Shown: positions 8,625-18,009 of the stretch, piece after piece | Position numbering within the stretch: position 1 is the stretch's first letter | Layout: each line of letters starts with the position of its first letter | Source: Mesorhizobium loti | Lineage (GTDB): Bacteria > Pseudomonadota > Alphaproteobacteria > Rhizobiales > Rhizobiaceae | NCBI GenBank assembly: GCA_002356515.1 | Contig: AP017608.1 | Coordinates: 16,492 to 80,491, forward strand | Reading direction: 5' to 3' | DNA: 64,000 nucleotides | Notes under the pieces: generated by a model | Seen by the model: the letters and a program-made list of their open reading frames with translations, nothing else | Databases searched by the model: none | Told to the model about the DNA's origin: nothing | Translations under genes and position numbers: made by a program

Positions 8625-10685
8625 ATGGCTTATCAAGTCTGCATCGATATCGGCGGAACGTTCACCGATTGCCTGGTTTCCGAGCCCGGCGGTAAAATCT
8701 CGATCTTCAAATCGCCGACGACGCCCGGCGAATTCGAGAAGGGATTCATCAATGTGCTGCACGTGGCGGCCGCTGGATACGGCCTCGATCCCTCGACGTT
8801 CATGACCGAGATCGACCTGATCGTGCATGGCTCGACCGTTTCGACCAACGCGCTTGTCGAGCGCAAAACTGTCAAGGTCGGGCTTATCCTCAACGAAGGA
8901 CACCAAGATATTCTCGTCCTGCGCGAGGGGCCGCGCAAAGGTGCATTCCAGTGGCGGCTCGACTATCCGGAGCCTTATGTTCCGCGCCACCTGACGAAGA
9001 CGGCGCGGGGCCGCGTCGATGCGCGCGGACGGGAGCTCACGCCTCTGTCGAAATCCGATGTCGAGGCGGCGATAGCCGACTTCCGGCGCTATGGGGTCGA
9101 AGCGATAGCGGTCGGTCTGCTTTGGTCCGTCGTCAATCCCATCCATGAAACGATGGCGCGCGATATCATCGCGCAGGCATGGCCGGAGATCCCGGTGACG
9201 CTTAGCCATGAAGTCAATCCGATGTCGCGCGAGTACAAGCGCATCATCGCGGCCGCTATCGACGCGTCGATCAATCCGATCGTGCGCACCTATATCGAGG
9301 ACTTGCGGCAAGCACTCTCGCAGGCTGGTTTCCAGGGCGAGCTGCTGCTCGCCAACTGCGTCGGTGGAATGATGCCCCCCGCCGAGATGCTGCGGCGGCC
9401 AATCTACAGCGTCATGTCGGGGCCGACGCTGGCGCCAATGGCCGCGCTGGCGCTGAGCGACGAGGCCAATGTCATTGTCGGCGACATGGGCGGCACCACC
9501 TTCGACGTCTCGGCTTTGCGCGACCACCAGATCATCGTGACCCCGGACAGCATGATCCACGACGACTCGCTGGGGATCGCGAAGGTCGATGTGAGATCGG
9601 TTGGCGCCGGCGGCGGGTCCATTGCCTGGGTCGACGATGGCGGCCTGCTGCGGGTCGGACCCCAAAGCGCTGGCGCGCGGCCGGGGCCGGCATGTTACGG
9701 GGCGGGAGGTACCGAGCCGACGGTCACCGATGCCAATGTCGTGCTCGGCATCATCGACCCGGACTATTTTCTCGGCGGGCGGATTAAGATCAGCCGCGAA
9801 CTGGCCGAGAAAGCGGTCGCGAGCATCGCGACGCGGCTCGGCATCCCACTGCTAGACGCGGCTTACGCCATCCAGACCACCAGCAACCACAACATGGTCG
9901 GGGCCATCGAAGAAATCACCATTCGCGAAGGCATAAACCCGCGCGACAGTTTCTTTGTCTGCGGCGGCGGTGCGACCGCCATCCATATTGCCGAGATGGC
10001 CGACATATTGGGCTTGAAACGCTACATGATCCCCCGCTTCATGGCCGGGCTAAGCGCGTTCGGCGGGTTGATCTCGGATATCACGCGCGAGGAAAGCGCG
10101 GTTTTCCTAACCTCGACCCGGCGCTTCGACGCCGCCGGCGTCTCCGACATCCTGGCGCGGTTGAAGGCGTCGGGCGAGGCATTCCTCGAACAGGCCGGCG
10201 TTGAGCCCGAGCTGCGGCGTTTCGAGTTCTCCTTTCTTGGTCGCTACGAGTACCAGTCCTGGGAAATCGAGGTCCATTTCGAGGCCGATGAGGCGCGGCT
10301 CGACGCGGCAAAACTGCCAAGTCTGGTCGAAGCGTTCCATCAGATGCACGAACGCATCTATTCGATCAGATCCGACCGCGACGTCGTCGAATTCACCAAC
10401 TGGAAGCTGCGTGCGGTGGGCAAGCGCGTTAATCAGGATACCTGGAAGGACTTCAGGCTGGCCAACCAGGCGACGGCGCCGGTCGCCAAGGCCCATCGGC
10501 CAGCTTATTTGCATGAAACCCGGCGGATGAGCTCTCTGCCCGTCTACGACATGGACCAGTTGGGCGCGGGAGCCGCGCTTGACGGCCCCTGCCTGGTGGA
10601 GGCGACGACGTTCACCGCCTTCCTCAAGGACAAGCATCGCGGGCGCGTCGACCCGCAAGGCAACATCGTCGTGACCGTCGATTGA
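8625..10685 (+). CDS. Hydantoinase/5-oxoprolinase family subunit A (HyuA-like)
   Basis: ATP-dependent cyclic-amide hydrolase subunit of 686 residues, the normal length for stand-alone HyuA. The N-terminus VCIDIGGTFTDCLV is the phosphate-binding start of the actin/sugar-kinase fold; VGDMGGTTFDVS (about 285-300) is the second phosphate motif, and GAGGGSIAW follows. Known members (N-methylhydantoinase, 5-oxoprolinase, acetone carboxylase, the lactamase OplBA of Pseudomonas) use ATP to open or carboxylate small substrates together with a HyuB subunit, here the next gene. Which cyclic amide is opened cannot be read. The start ATG 8625 follows the permease stop by 16 bp with a weak ribosome site. 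Confidence 0.93.
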   Translation: MAYQVCIDIGGTFTDCLVSEPGGKISIFKSPTTPGEFEKGFINVLHVAAAGYGLDPSTFMTEIDLIVHGSTVSTNALVERKTVKVGLILNEGHQDILVLREGPRKGAFQWRLDYPEPYVPRHLTKTARGRVDARGRELTPLSKSDVEAAIADFRRYGVEAIAVGLLWSVVNPIHETMARDIIAQAWPEIPVTLSHEVNPMSREYKRIIAAAIDASINPIVRTYIEDLRQALSQAGFQGELLLANCVGGMMPPAEMLRRPIYSVMSGPTLAPMAALALSDEANVIVGDMGGTTFDVSALRDHQIIVTPDSMIHDDSLGIAKVDVRSVGAGGGSIAWVDDGGLLRVGPQSAGARPGPACYGAGGTEPTVTDANVVLGIIDPDYFLGGRIKISRELAEKAVASIATRLGIPLLDAAYAIQTTSNHNMVGAIEEITIREGINPRDSFFVCGGGATAIHIAEMADILGLKRYMIPRFMAGLSAFGGLISDITREESAVFLTSTRRFDAAGVSDILARLKASGEAFLEQAGVEPELRRFEFSFLGRYEYQSWEIEVHFEADEARLDAAKLPSLVEAFHQMHERIYSIRSDRDVVEFTNWKLRAVGKRVNQDTWKDFRLANQATAPVAKAHRPAYLHETRRMSSLPVYDMDQLGAGAALDGPCLVEATTFTAFLKDKHRGRVDPQGNIVVTVD

Positions 10686-10716
10686 ACTCAAACCTTACCG
10701 AACAAGGCACCGTAAA

Positions 10717-12510
10717 ATGAATTCACCTGTCGTTCGCCCGGAGACGCCAACTCGCCGCGTCGATCCGTTCCTGATGTCGGTTCTCAAGAGCCGCTTCGAG
10801 GCGGTCGTGCGGGAAATGACGCTGGTCGTGATGCGGGCCAGCCGCTCAGCGGTGATCAAGAACGCCCGCGACCTGAGCTGTGCGATCCTGACCTATGATC
10901 ACCGCCTCGTTTCCACGGAGGACGCGCTGCCGATCCACGTCATGTCGATGGATCTGGCGACGCGTCCGATAACGGAGTTGTTCGACGATATCGCCGACGG
11001 CGACATCTTCCTCAACAACTGCCCATACACGGGCGGCACCCATCACGCCGACTTGATCATGGCGATGCCGATCTTTTTCGATGGCAAGCCACTGTTCTGG
11101 GCCGTGGCGCTTTCCCACCATGCCGACACTGGCGCGCCGACACCTTCGACCTATCTGCCATTCGCCAAAAACGTTTATGAGGAAGGAATCCATTTTCCTT
11201 GCGTGCGTGTGGTCGAACAGCACCGGGAGAAGCAGGACATCCTGCGCATCGGTATGATGCGCAACCGTGTTCCAGACATCTGGCTGGGTGACGTACGCGC
11301 CCAGATCGGCGCCTGCAGGACAGGTCGACGCCGTGTGCTGGAACTGCTCGAAAAATACGGTCGCGACACACTCGTGGATTTCGTCGAGGACTGGTTCGAC
11401 TACGGTGCGCGTCGCGCCATGGCTGAAATCGCCAAATTGCCGAAGGGCAAGTTCTCCTACGAGGTCCGCCATGACCCGGTCCCCGGCGTGGCTGAGGAGG
11501 GAATCCCGGTCAGGATCACCATCGACGTCGACCCCGAAGCAGGCGAAATCACGGTCGACGTGCGTGACAACATGGATAACGTGCCTGGCGGCCTCAACCT
11601 TTCGGAAAACACCTGCACAGGCTCGTGCCGCATTGGCGTCTTCAACAATCTCGATGACGGCATCCCGCACAACGAGGGTGCAAAGAGCCGGATCAAGGTG
11701 TTGATGCGGGAGGGAAGCGTGGTCGGCAAACCCCGCTACCCCGTAGGCACCTCGGTGGCGACCACCAATGTCAACGACCGGTTGATCATCGCTGGTAATT
11801 GCGTGTTCTCGACCATGGGAGAACCCTATGGCCAGGCCGAGAGCGGCTCGCACCTGCCAGCGGGGATCGGCGTGATTTCAGGCAAGGATCCATTCAAGGA
11901 TGGGCAGCCCTACGTCAACCAGGTCTTCATTGGCTACGCCGGCGGCGGAGCGCGTCACGGCTATGATGGCTGGTTGACATATTGCGGGCCGGCAAATGGC
12001 GGCCTGATCGCGCTGGATTCCGTGGAGGTGGATGAATCCATGTATCCCATCATCATTGAATCGCGCGGCGTAGTGGCGGACACGCAAGGCATTGGCGAGT
12101 TCGAGGGCGCTCCCGCCGTGGGCGGTGTCTTCTATCCCGTCGACCACGAGATGACACTGGTCTACTCGGCCGACGGCACAACCTTTCCGCCGCGTGGCGT
12201 GCTCGGCGGCGGTGACGCCAAGGCCAGTCGCAGCGCCAAGCGCGGCACGGACGGCAAGTCGGTGGAATTGCCGGCCTTCCATGAGGAGGCGTGTCGCGCC
12301 GGCGAGCGCATCGAGTTCGTCGCCTGCGGCGGCGGCGGTTATGGCGAACCGGCCAAGCGCGATGTCCGCCGTGTCGCGGCCAGCGTTGGCCGCGGCTGGC
12401 TGTCGAGCGAAGCGGCTCGCGAGTCCTACAAGGTGGCGTTGGTGCTAGACGCTGAGCAGGGCGTCTGGGTCGTCGACCAGGATGCCACCGCGCGCCTCAG
12501 GGCGGCCTGA
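10717..12510 (+). CDS. Hydantoinase/5-oxoprolinase family subunit B (HyuB-like)
   Basis: Partner of the preceding subunit, 597 residues. Recognised by the N-terminal DPFLMSVLKSRFEAVVREM and MRASRSAVIKNARDLSCAIL, by NNCPYTGGTHHADL (about 108-121), and by the glycine-rich C-terminal CGGGGYGEP that is characteristic of HyuB. It completes the ATP-dependent ring-opening enzyme with HyuA. The 31-bp gap to hyuA and shared direction support an operon from the transporter (4011) to here. It converges on gntR-2, whose stop lies about 40 bp beyond its end. Confidence 0.93.
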   Translation: MNSPVVRPETPTRRVDPFLMSVLKSRFEAVVREMTLVVMRASRSAVIKNARDLSCAILTYDHRLVSTEDALPIHVMSMDLATRPITELFDDIADGDIFLNNCPYTGGTHHADLIMAMPIFFDGKPLFWAVALSHHADTGAPTPSTYLPFAKNVYEEGIHFPCVRVVEQHREKQDILRIGMMRNRVPDIWLGDVRAQIGACRTGRRRVLELLEKYGRDTLVDFVEDWFDYGARRAMAEIAKLPKGKFSYEVRHDPVPGVAEEGIPVRITIDVDPEAGEITVDVRDNMDNVPGGLNLSENTCTGSCRIGVFNNLDDGIPHNEGAKSRIKVLMREGSVVGKPRYPVGTSVATTNVNDRLIIAGNCVFSTMGEPYGQAESGSHLPAGIGVISGKDPFKDGQPYVNQVFIGYAGGGARHGYDGWLTYCGPANGGLIALDSVEVDESMYPIIIESRGVVADTQGIGEFEGAPAVGGVFYPVDHEMTLVYSADGTTFPPRGVLGGGDAKASRSAKRGTDGKSVELPAFHEEACRAGERIEFVACGGGGYGEPAKRDVRRVAASVGRGWLSSEAARESYKVALVLDAEQGVWVVDQDATARLRAA

Positions 12511-12551
12511 GCCAGTGCGAAGAGAGTCGCCGGCATGACCGGCGGCTTCGA

Positions 12552-13235
12552 TCACGCCCGCTTGGCGGCCGCGTCCTGCACGTCGAAATGCCGCAACAGG
12601 TTCATGCCACCGCGCACGATGTCGCGTTCGATTGCCTTCCGCGCCACCTTCTTGTTGCGGGTCCGGAACGCTTCGATCAGCGTCTCGTGCTCTTCCGCGC
12701 CGATGTAGTCGTTCTCGGCCTGCAGATAATATACGTTGAGGATCGGGCCCATCGACACCCACAGGCTTTCGATTTGAGCGATCAGCATATCCATCTTGGA
12801 CAGGCGGTAGACGCCGAAGTGGAATTCACGATTGGCGCGACGGGCGCGGTCGGCATCGCCGGACGTTTCGCCGGCCACGAAATCACGATGGATCTCGACA
12901 AGCCTTTCAATATCCGCGTCCGAAACATGCTCGACGGCGAGCTCGGCCGCTAGTCCCTCGAGCGCGATACGAATGAGCCTGACCTGCCAGTAGCGCGACC
13001 GGGTCAACTCTGGAACGGTGACGAACCGCCCCGAACGCAGCTCCAGCGCCTGCTCGCTAATGAGCCTGAAGCAGGCCTCCCGCACAGGCGTTACGCTGGT
13101 GCCCAGCCGTTGCGCCAGATCTTGCATCAAGAGCCTTTCGCCCGGCCGGAAGTTGCCCGCGATGAGGGCTTCACGCAGCGAGATATAGGTTCTCGCTGAC
13201 AGACTGCCTTGCTCGATTGGCTGCATCTTGTTCAT
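12552..13235 (-). CDS. GntR/FadR-family transcriptional regulator (paralogue 2)
   Basis: 227 residues; a winged helix (TSVTPVREACFRLISEQALELRSG) and an FCD-like helical domain. A close paralogue of the regulator at 1356-2033; the two share most of the DNA-binding domain, including SLSAR.Y...REALI.GNF.PG.RLLMQ.LA, so they should recognise the same or nearly the same operator. A 14-of-17 copy of the palindrome lies 59 bp upstream of this start (13294-13310), implying autoregulation or cross-regulation. ATG 13235 fits the shared N-terminus. Confidence 0.92.
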   Translation of the reverse strand: MNKMQPIEQGSLSARTYISLREALIAGNFRPGERLLMQDLAQRLGTSVTPVREACFRLISEQALELRSGRFVTVPELTRSRYWQVRLIRIALEGLAAELAVEHVSDADIERLVEIHRDFVAGETSGDADRARRANREFHFGVYRLSKMDMLIAQIESLWVSMGPILNVYYLQAENDYIGAEEHETLIEAFRTRNKKVARKAIERDIVRGGMNLLRHFDVQDAAAKRA

Positions 13236-13293
13236 GGATCACCGCTTCAATGTTGGACCGCACCGAATCGGCAACGGATAGGGTATGAAACGA

Positions 13294-13310
13294 TCTTATA
13301 TCCTATAAGT
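13294..13310. promoter_or_regulatory. Palindromic operator, near copy, upstream of gntR-2
   Basis: TCTTATAT-C-CTATAAGT matches the perfect site at 3826-3842 at 14 of 17 positions. It lies between gntR-2 and the aminotransferase/transketolase cluster. Confidence 0.65.
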
Positions 13311-13326
13311 CGGTTTCGAAACATGG

Positions 13327-14640
13327 CTAAGAGTGGTCTCTGCTCCCAGCGGAGAGCTTGCGCAGGATCGTCTCGATGACATCCAGCGACTTCTCAACCG
13401 TCGCCCGGTCATGGCTCCCTGACAGGTAAAGACGCTTGAGCGGAAGCGGCTGGCCAATCAGCCGGTTCGCCACCATCTCCTTGCGGAATGCGAGATCGAA
13501 AACATCGTCGTTGCGCAGCAAGTCCTGGTAGTCGCGGTAAGGACCGCTGAGGAAATAGATCAGCCAGACCGAGCCAAACCCGGCGCTTTGCGCGGGCAGG
13601 CCGAGGCGATCGATAATGCCATCCAGCTCCGCCCGCATGAAAGCGCCGAGGGCAAAGAGGCGGTCATAGAAGCCTGGTTTCGACAGCTCGTCGATCGTCG
13701 CCTGCATGGCGGCGAGCGTCGACGGCGTGCCGTTGAAAGTACCGCCCATGAACACGGATCCTTCCCCGGTCCGACCAACGAGCTCCATGAGATCGCGACG
13801 ACCGGCCACTACGCCGACGGGATAGCCTGACGAGGCCGCCTTGCCGAAGGTCGCGAGATCAGGCGTGACGTCGGCGATCGACTGATAGCCGCCGAGCGCG
13901 TGGCGAAAGCCGGTGATGACCTCGTCGAAGATCAGCACGACGCCATGATCGCTGGTCAGGCGACGCAGGTCACGCAGGAAAACATCCGTCGCGATCACCG
14001 ACCCCATATTGTGAGCGATGGGCTCGATAATGATCGCCGCGACCTCGCCTGGATTGGCCTTGAGATAATCCTCGACGGCCTCGGCATCGTTGTACGGCAG
14101 CACGATGGTATGTCGGGCGGCGTCCTCAAGGATGCCGGCGCTGATTGGATCATACTTGCCGACCGCCTGCGCGTGCGACTGCACGTTCATGGCGACATAG
14201 TCGTGCCAGCCATGATAGCCGCCTTGAAACTTGATGATCCGCTTGCGACCGGTGGCGGCACGGGCAAGACGCAGGGCGTGATAGGTTGCCTCCGATCCCG
14301 AATTGCAGAAGGCGACGAGATCCGCGCAAGGGATGCAGTCGACCAGCGCCTCCGCCACCTCGATCTCCAGCCGCATCGTTCCCGCTCCGACAAGGTCGAT
14401 GTCTTCGGATACTGCCGCGATGCGTTCGCGCACCGCAGGATGACAGTGGCCAAGCACGTTGGCGCCGAAGCCGCAATGGAAGTCGGTGTACTGGTGTCCG
14501 TCGACGTCGTAGAGAAACGCACCCTGCGCCCGGGCGAAGACATGCGGCGCGCCGAGCCTGCGGCTCGGGCTGAGCAATCCGCCCGGCATCACCGCGCTGG
14601 CACGCTCGATGAGTCGGGTGATGTTATTCTGATCGGTCAT
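13327..14640 (-). CDS. Class III aminotransferase, glutamate-1-semialdehyde aminomutase-like
   Basis: A PLP enzyme of 437 residues resembling HemL: SPSRRLGAPHVFARAQGAFLYDVDGHQYTDF at the N-terminus, CNSGSEATYHALRLARA for cofactor phosphate binding, IFDEVITGFR, and the lysine in TFGKAASSGYPVGV. True GSA aminomutase makes 5-aminolevulinate in organisms that use the C5 pathway; an organism with ALA synthase does not need it, so this is more likely an aminotransferase of the catabolic locus. It follows the split transketolase in the same direction with a 36-bp gap, suggesting that a transketolase product or substrate is transaminated. Confidence 0.88.
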   Translation of the reverse strand: MTDQNNITRLIERASAVMPGGLLSPSRRLGAPHVFARAQGAFLYDVDGHQYTDFHCGFGANVLGHCHPAVRERIAAVSEDIDLVGAGTMRLEIEVAEALVDCIPCADLVAFCNSGSEATYHALRLARAATGRKRIIKFQGGYHGWHDYVAMNVQSHAQAVGKYDPISAGILEDAARHTIVLPYNDAEAVEDYLKANPGEVAAIIIEPIAHNMGSVIATDVFLRDLRRLTSDHGVVLIFDEVITGFRHALGGYQSIADVTPDLATFGKAASSGYPVGVVAGRRDLMELVGRTGEGSVFMGGTFNGTPSTLAAMQATIDELSKPGFYDRLFALGAFMRAELDGIIDRLGLPAQSAGFGSVWLIYFLSGPYRDYQDLLRNDDVFDLAFRKEMVANRLIGQPLPLKRLYLSGSHDRATVEKSLDVIETILRKLSAGSRDHS

Positions 14641-14676
14641 CTGAATGTCCGTGCATGGCTATGGTTGTCCGTCAGA

Positions 14677-15654
14677 TCAGCCAAGGGCTTCCAGGACGGT
14701 GGCCTCGATCCCCGCCGCGTCCAGACGGTAATGCTTGTAGAGATGGGTCGGCGGCGCGATGAGGCTGTATTCGTCACGGATCCCATGGCGTATCAGCCGT
14801 GCCGGGCTGCCCGCCTCCGCCAGGATTTCCGCAACCGCGCCGCCCAGACCGCCGAGGATATTGTGTTCCTCGATCGTTAGAACGAAGCGGGAGTGAGCGG
14901 CGGCCGAAAGCACTGCCTTGGTATCCAATGGCTTGATCGTATGCATGTCGATCAGCCCCACGGATTTGCCCGCCGCACGCAGCGCGCGGTAAGCCTCGCG
15001 TGAGGGATGGACCATCGAGCCGCAGGCAACGATGGTCAGGTCCGATCCTTCGCCGTGAACGATCGCCTTGCCGAACTGGAAGTCGACGCCGTCGTCATAG
15101 ACCACCGGTTCCTGGCCGCGGCCAATGCGGAAGTAGATTGGCTGCGTATGATTGACCGACGCCTTGACGGCAGCCGCCAGTTGCGGGCCGTCGGCCGGCG
15201 CGACGACCGTGAGGTCGGCGATACTTCGCATGATGGCAAGATCCTCTGTCGCATGGTGGGAGGTGCCGTAGAAGCCGAGTGAAATACCGGCATGATGACC
15301 GATCAGCCGCACCGGCAGAGCCGAATACGCGACGTCGGTTCTGATCTGTTCGCAGCACAGCAGCGCGAGGAAAGAAGCGAATGTAGCGATGAACGGCATG
15401 GCGCCTGTGCTGGCCATGCCGGCAGCAGCCGAAACCATATTCTGTTCGGAAATGCCAAATTGCGTGAAGCGTTCGGGAAAGCGCTGCGCAAACCGAACCA
15501 GCCCGTTCGAATATTGCAGGTCGGCCGTGCCCGCCAGGACGGGATGACCCTCTTCGACCAGATCAATGAGCGCGTTGGCCAGGTAACTCAGGCCAGGCGC
15601 GCGCGCGTTGATCTGGCGGTACTGCCAGGAGTTGGTATCGATCGGGCCGTTCAT
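14677..15654 (-). CDS. Transketolase, C-terminal subunit
   Basis: 325 residues carrying the pyrimidine-binding and C-terminal domains of a split transketolase. FTQFGISEQNMVSAAAGMASTG holds the catalytic glutamate of the Pyr domain; the C-terminal domain follows the SVNHTQPIYFRIGRGQ region. It forms the thiamine-diphosphate enzyme with the next upstream gene product. ATG 15654 overlaps the upstream stop (ATGA), showing translational coupling; a longer open frame from 15897 lies antisense-free but inside the other subunit gene and is not supported. Split transketolases of this type often act on specialised sugars rather than in the core pentose phosphate pathway (for example apulose 4-phosphate). 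Confidence 0.92.
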   Translation of the reverse strand: MNGPIDTNSWQYRQINARAPGLSYLANALIDLVEEGHPVLAGTADLQYSNGLVRFAQRFPERFTQFGISEQNMVSAAAGMASTGAMPFIATFASFLALLCCEQIRTDVAYSALPVRLIGHHAGISLGFYGTSHHATEDLAIMRSIADLTVVAPADGPQLAAAVKASVNHTQPIYFRIGRGQEPVVYDDGVDFQFGKAIVHGEGSDLTIVACGSMVHPSREAYRALRAAGKSVGLIDMHTIKPLDTKAVLSAAAHSRFVLTIEEHNILGGLGGAVAEILAEAGSPARLIRHGIRDEYSLIAPPTHLYKHYRLDAAGIEATVLEALG

Positions 15655-16532
15655 TGTGTTTTGCCTCCACGCTTGATCTCTTCGGCGGCCAAGGCCTCGT
15701 CCGATGGCGCGAGATAGCCCAGATGCCAGCCGGGCTCGGTTTCCATGTAGCCAACGCCCTTGCCTTTGGAGGTTTTGGCTATGATGCAGACGGGCCGGGT
15801 GCGATCTGCCTCGGCCTTCAACTGTCGCAGTAGCGTCGCGAGCGCGACGACGTCGTGCCCGTCGACCTCGTGCACCCGCCAACCGAACGCCGCCCATTTG
15901 TCGGCCAACGGCTCAATGCCGATGATGTCGTCGACCTGACCGTCGAGCTGGTATCCGTTGCGGTCGACGATGGCGATCAGATTGCCGGCCTTGTGATGGG
16001 CGGCAGACAGCGCCGCTTCCCAAACCTGGCCCTCCTGCATCTCGCCGTCGCCAAGAAGGACATAGACATCGAAGCGCCGGTCGGCGGCACGGGCGCCGAG
16101 CACCATGCCGAGACCGCCGGACAAGGCATGGCCGATCGACCCGGAGCTGAAGTCGACGCCGGGCACTTTGCGCATGTCGGGATGATCGCCGAGCGGATTG
16201 CCCAGCCGGGTGTAGCCATCGAGGACTTCCTTGGAGAAAAAGCCCCAGTCGACCAGCAGCGGGTAGAGGCCGACCGCGGCGTGTCCTTTGCCCATGAGGA
16301 AGCGGTCACGATCTGGCCATTGCGGCTCGCCGCGCTTGAGCCGCATCGCATCGTAGTAGAGCGTGGCGAATATTTCCGCGCAGGAAAACACTGACGAATA
16401 ATGGCCAACCTTGGCGATCTGGATGAGGCGCAGCGTCTCGAGCCGCACGAACTCTGCCCTGTCGCGCAACAGGGCGATCCGCTCCGCGTCGGGTGGTGAG
16501 GCGATGTTTGAAGGAGTGGGTGGGTTGGCCAT
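15651..16532 (-). CDS. Transketolase, N-terminal (ThDP-binding) subunit
   Basis: 293 residues with the ThDP/Mg motif GDGEMQEGQVWEAALSA ending in DRNGYQ, the early GHYSSVFSCAEI histidine segment and MGKGHAAVGLYPLL. It completes the split enzyme with the following gene. It is the first gene of a three-gene unit (TktN, TktC, aminotransferase) that diverges from the omega-aminotransferase at 16630; the shared promoter region carries a copy of the palindromic operator at 16566-16582. Confidence 0.93.
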   Translation of the reverse strand: MANPPTPSNIASPPDAERIALLRDRAEFVRLETLRLIQIAKVGHYSSVFSCAEIFATLYYDAMRLKRGEPQWPDRDRFLMGKGHAAVGLYPLLVDWGFFSKEVLDGYTRLGNPLGDHPDMRKVPGVDFSSGSIGHALSGGLGMVLGARAADRRFDVYVLLGDGEMQEGQVWEAALSAAHHKAGNLIAIVDRNGYQLDGQVDDIIGIEPLADKWAAFGWRVHEVDGHDVVALATLLRQLKAEADRTRPVCIIAKTSKGKGVGYMETEPGWHLGYLAPSDEALAAEEIKRGGKTQ

Positions 16533-16565
16533 TGGGCGTAACTCTCGGGATCATTTTTCTCGACA

Positions 16566-16582
16566 ACTTATAAGTTATAAGA
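16566..16582. promoter_or_regulatory. Palindromic operator, near-perfect copy, in a divergent promoter
   Basis: ACTTATAA-G-TTATAAGA has the same 8-1-8 dyad as the site at 3826, with one broken end position. It lies 34 bp from the transketolase start and 47 bp from the aminotransferase start, so one bound dimer could control both directions. Confidence 0.72.
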
Positions 16583-16629
16583 TATTCGTCGCCGAAGCAA
16601 CCGCCTATCTGGTCGCAAGGAGAATTTTG

Positions 16630-18009
16630 ATGAACAACGAATCGCGCGTGCTCGACATGGCCAGGCACTTTCATTCCCAAACGGATCCACGCCTGCATGA
16701 GGATCATGGTCCGTTGATGATCGTGGCCGGCGAAGGCGCGACCGTCACGGATGACGCGGGCAACCGCTATATCGAGGGCATGGGCGGACTTTGGTGCGCC
16801 TCGCTTGGCTTCAGCGACAGCCGGCTGGCCGACGCGGCCGACCGCCAGATGCGCAAGCTGGCTGTCTACCACACCTTCAACCACCGCTCGAATGAGCCCA
16901 CCGTCGAACTCGTCGAACAGCTTACCGCGTTGGCGCCATTCGACAACGCGCGCGTTTTTCTGGTTGGCTCCGGTTCGGAAGCCAATGACACGATGGTCAA
17001 GCTCGCCTGGTATTACCAGGCGGCGCGAGGGCGTCCCGACAAACGCAAGATTATCAGCAGGTTTGGCGCCTTCCACGGCAGTACGATCATGGGCGCGGCG
17101 CTGAGTGGTCTGCCGCACATGCACAAGTCCTTCAATCTGCCGCCACTTCCCGTCATATTCGCGGCGCGGCCGTTCCACTATCTTGATGGTCTGCCGGCCG
17201 AGGCGGAGCGTGACTACGCCACGCGCTTGGCCCAAGAACTCGAGGTCCTGATTCTAGCGGAGGGGCCCGAGACCATCGCCGCGATGATCGCCGAGCCGAT
17301 CATGGGCGCTGGCGGCGTGCTGGTGCCACCGGAGGATTATTTTCCAAAGATCCAGGCGGTGCTGCGCAAATACGACATCCTCATGCTGTCCGACGAGGTG
17401 GTCTGCGGCTTCGGACGCACCGGAAACTGGTTCGGCAGCCAGACATTTGGCATGGAACCGGACATGCTGTCGGTCGCCAAGGGGCTTTCATCCGGTCACC
17501 TGCCTATTGGCGGCGTCATTATCTCCGACAAGGTTTACCAGTGCGTCGCCGATGAGGCCCACAAGGTCGGCGTGTTCGGCCACGGTTTCACCTATTCCGG
17601 TCATCCGGTGACAGCGGCCGTCGCCGCCGAGGCGATCAAGATCTACCGCGAGATCGATCTCGTTAGTCAGGCGCGTCGTCTCGGCGATTACCTGCATGGA
17701 GCGCTCGCCGACGCGCTCGACGACCATCCGCTGGTCGGCGAGGTCCGCGGCCGCGGCTTCATCGCTGCGGTTCAGATCGTTGAGGATCGTGCCGCCCGTC
17801 GCGTCTTCGCGCCGGAACTGCGAATTGGCGCCGATGTCGAGCGGCGGTGCCGCGAGCACGGTGTCATGATCCGCAATATGGGAGACGTGCTTGCAATATG
17901 TCCGCCATATATAATCACCGAAAGCGAGATCGACGCGTTGGTCGACGGCATTCGTTCTGCGCTCGACGGCGCCGCTGCTGCGAATTCCCGGGTCGGTCGG
18001 GTGGCATGA
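16630..18009 (+). CDS. Class III omega-aminotransferase
   Basis: 459 residues, the usual length of omega-amino acid:pyruvate transaminases. Seen: GGLWCASLGFSDSRLADAA, LVGSGSEANDTMVKLAWYY (phosphate contact), EVVCGFGRTGNWFG, and SVAKGLSSGHLPIGG with the PLP lysine. It removes the amino group of an omega-amino acid or polyamine, making a semialdehyde; the dehydrogenase at 18444 could then oxidise it. ATG 16630 is chosen because it lies past the operator and starts the family N-terminus; a longer frame from 16411 overlaps the divergent transketolase gene. The stop overlaps the start of the broken amidase (ATGA). Confidence 0.92.
   Translation: MNNESRVLDMARHFHSQTDPRLHEDHGPLMIVAGEGATVTDDAGNRYIEGMGGLWCASLGFSDSRLADAADRQMRKLAVYHTFNHRSNEPTVELVEQLTALAPFDNARVFLVGSGSEANDTMVKLAWYYQAARGRPDKRKIISRFGAFHGSTIMGAALSGLPHMHKSFNLPPLPVIFAARPFHYLDGLPAEAERDYATRLAQELEVLILAEGPETIAAMIAEPIMGAGGVLVPPEDYFPKIQAVLRKYDILMLSDEVVCGFGRTGNWFGSQTFGMEPDMLSVAKGLSSGHLPIGGVIISDKVYQCVADEAHKVGVFGHGFTYSGHPVTAAVAAEAIKIYREIDLVSQARRLGDYLHGALADALDDHPLVGEVRGRGFIAAVQIVEDRAARRVFAPELRIGADVERRCREHGVMIRNMGDVLAICPPYIITESEIDALVDGIRSALDGAAAANSRVGRVA

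Noticed and set aside
8562..9665. Long leftward open frame (367 codons) opposite hyuA
   Set aside because: Antisense of a well-supported HyuA gene; no domain and no ribosome site.
13327..14640. hemL for haem synthesis by the C5 pathway
   Set aside because: The window encodes ALA synthase, and the gene sits in a catabolic unit with transketolase subunits. No glutamyl-tRNA reductase is present.
16411..16629. Longer start for the omega-aminotransferase
   Set aside because: It would overlap the divergent transketolase gene and cross the operator; the family N-terminus begins at 16630.
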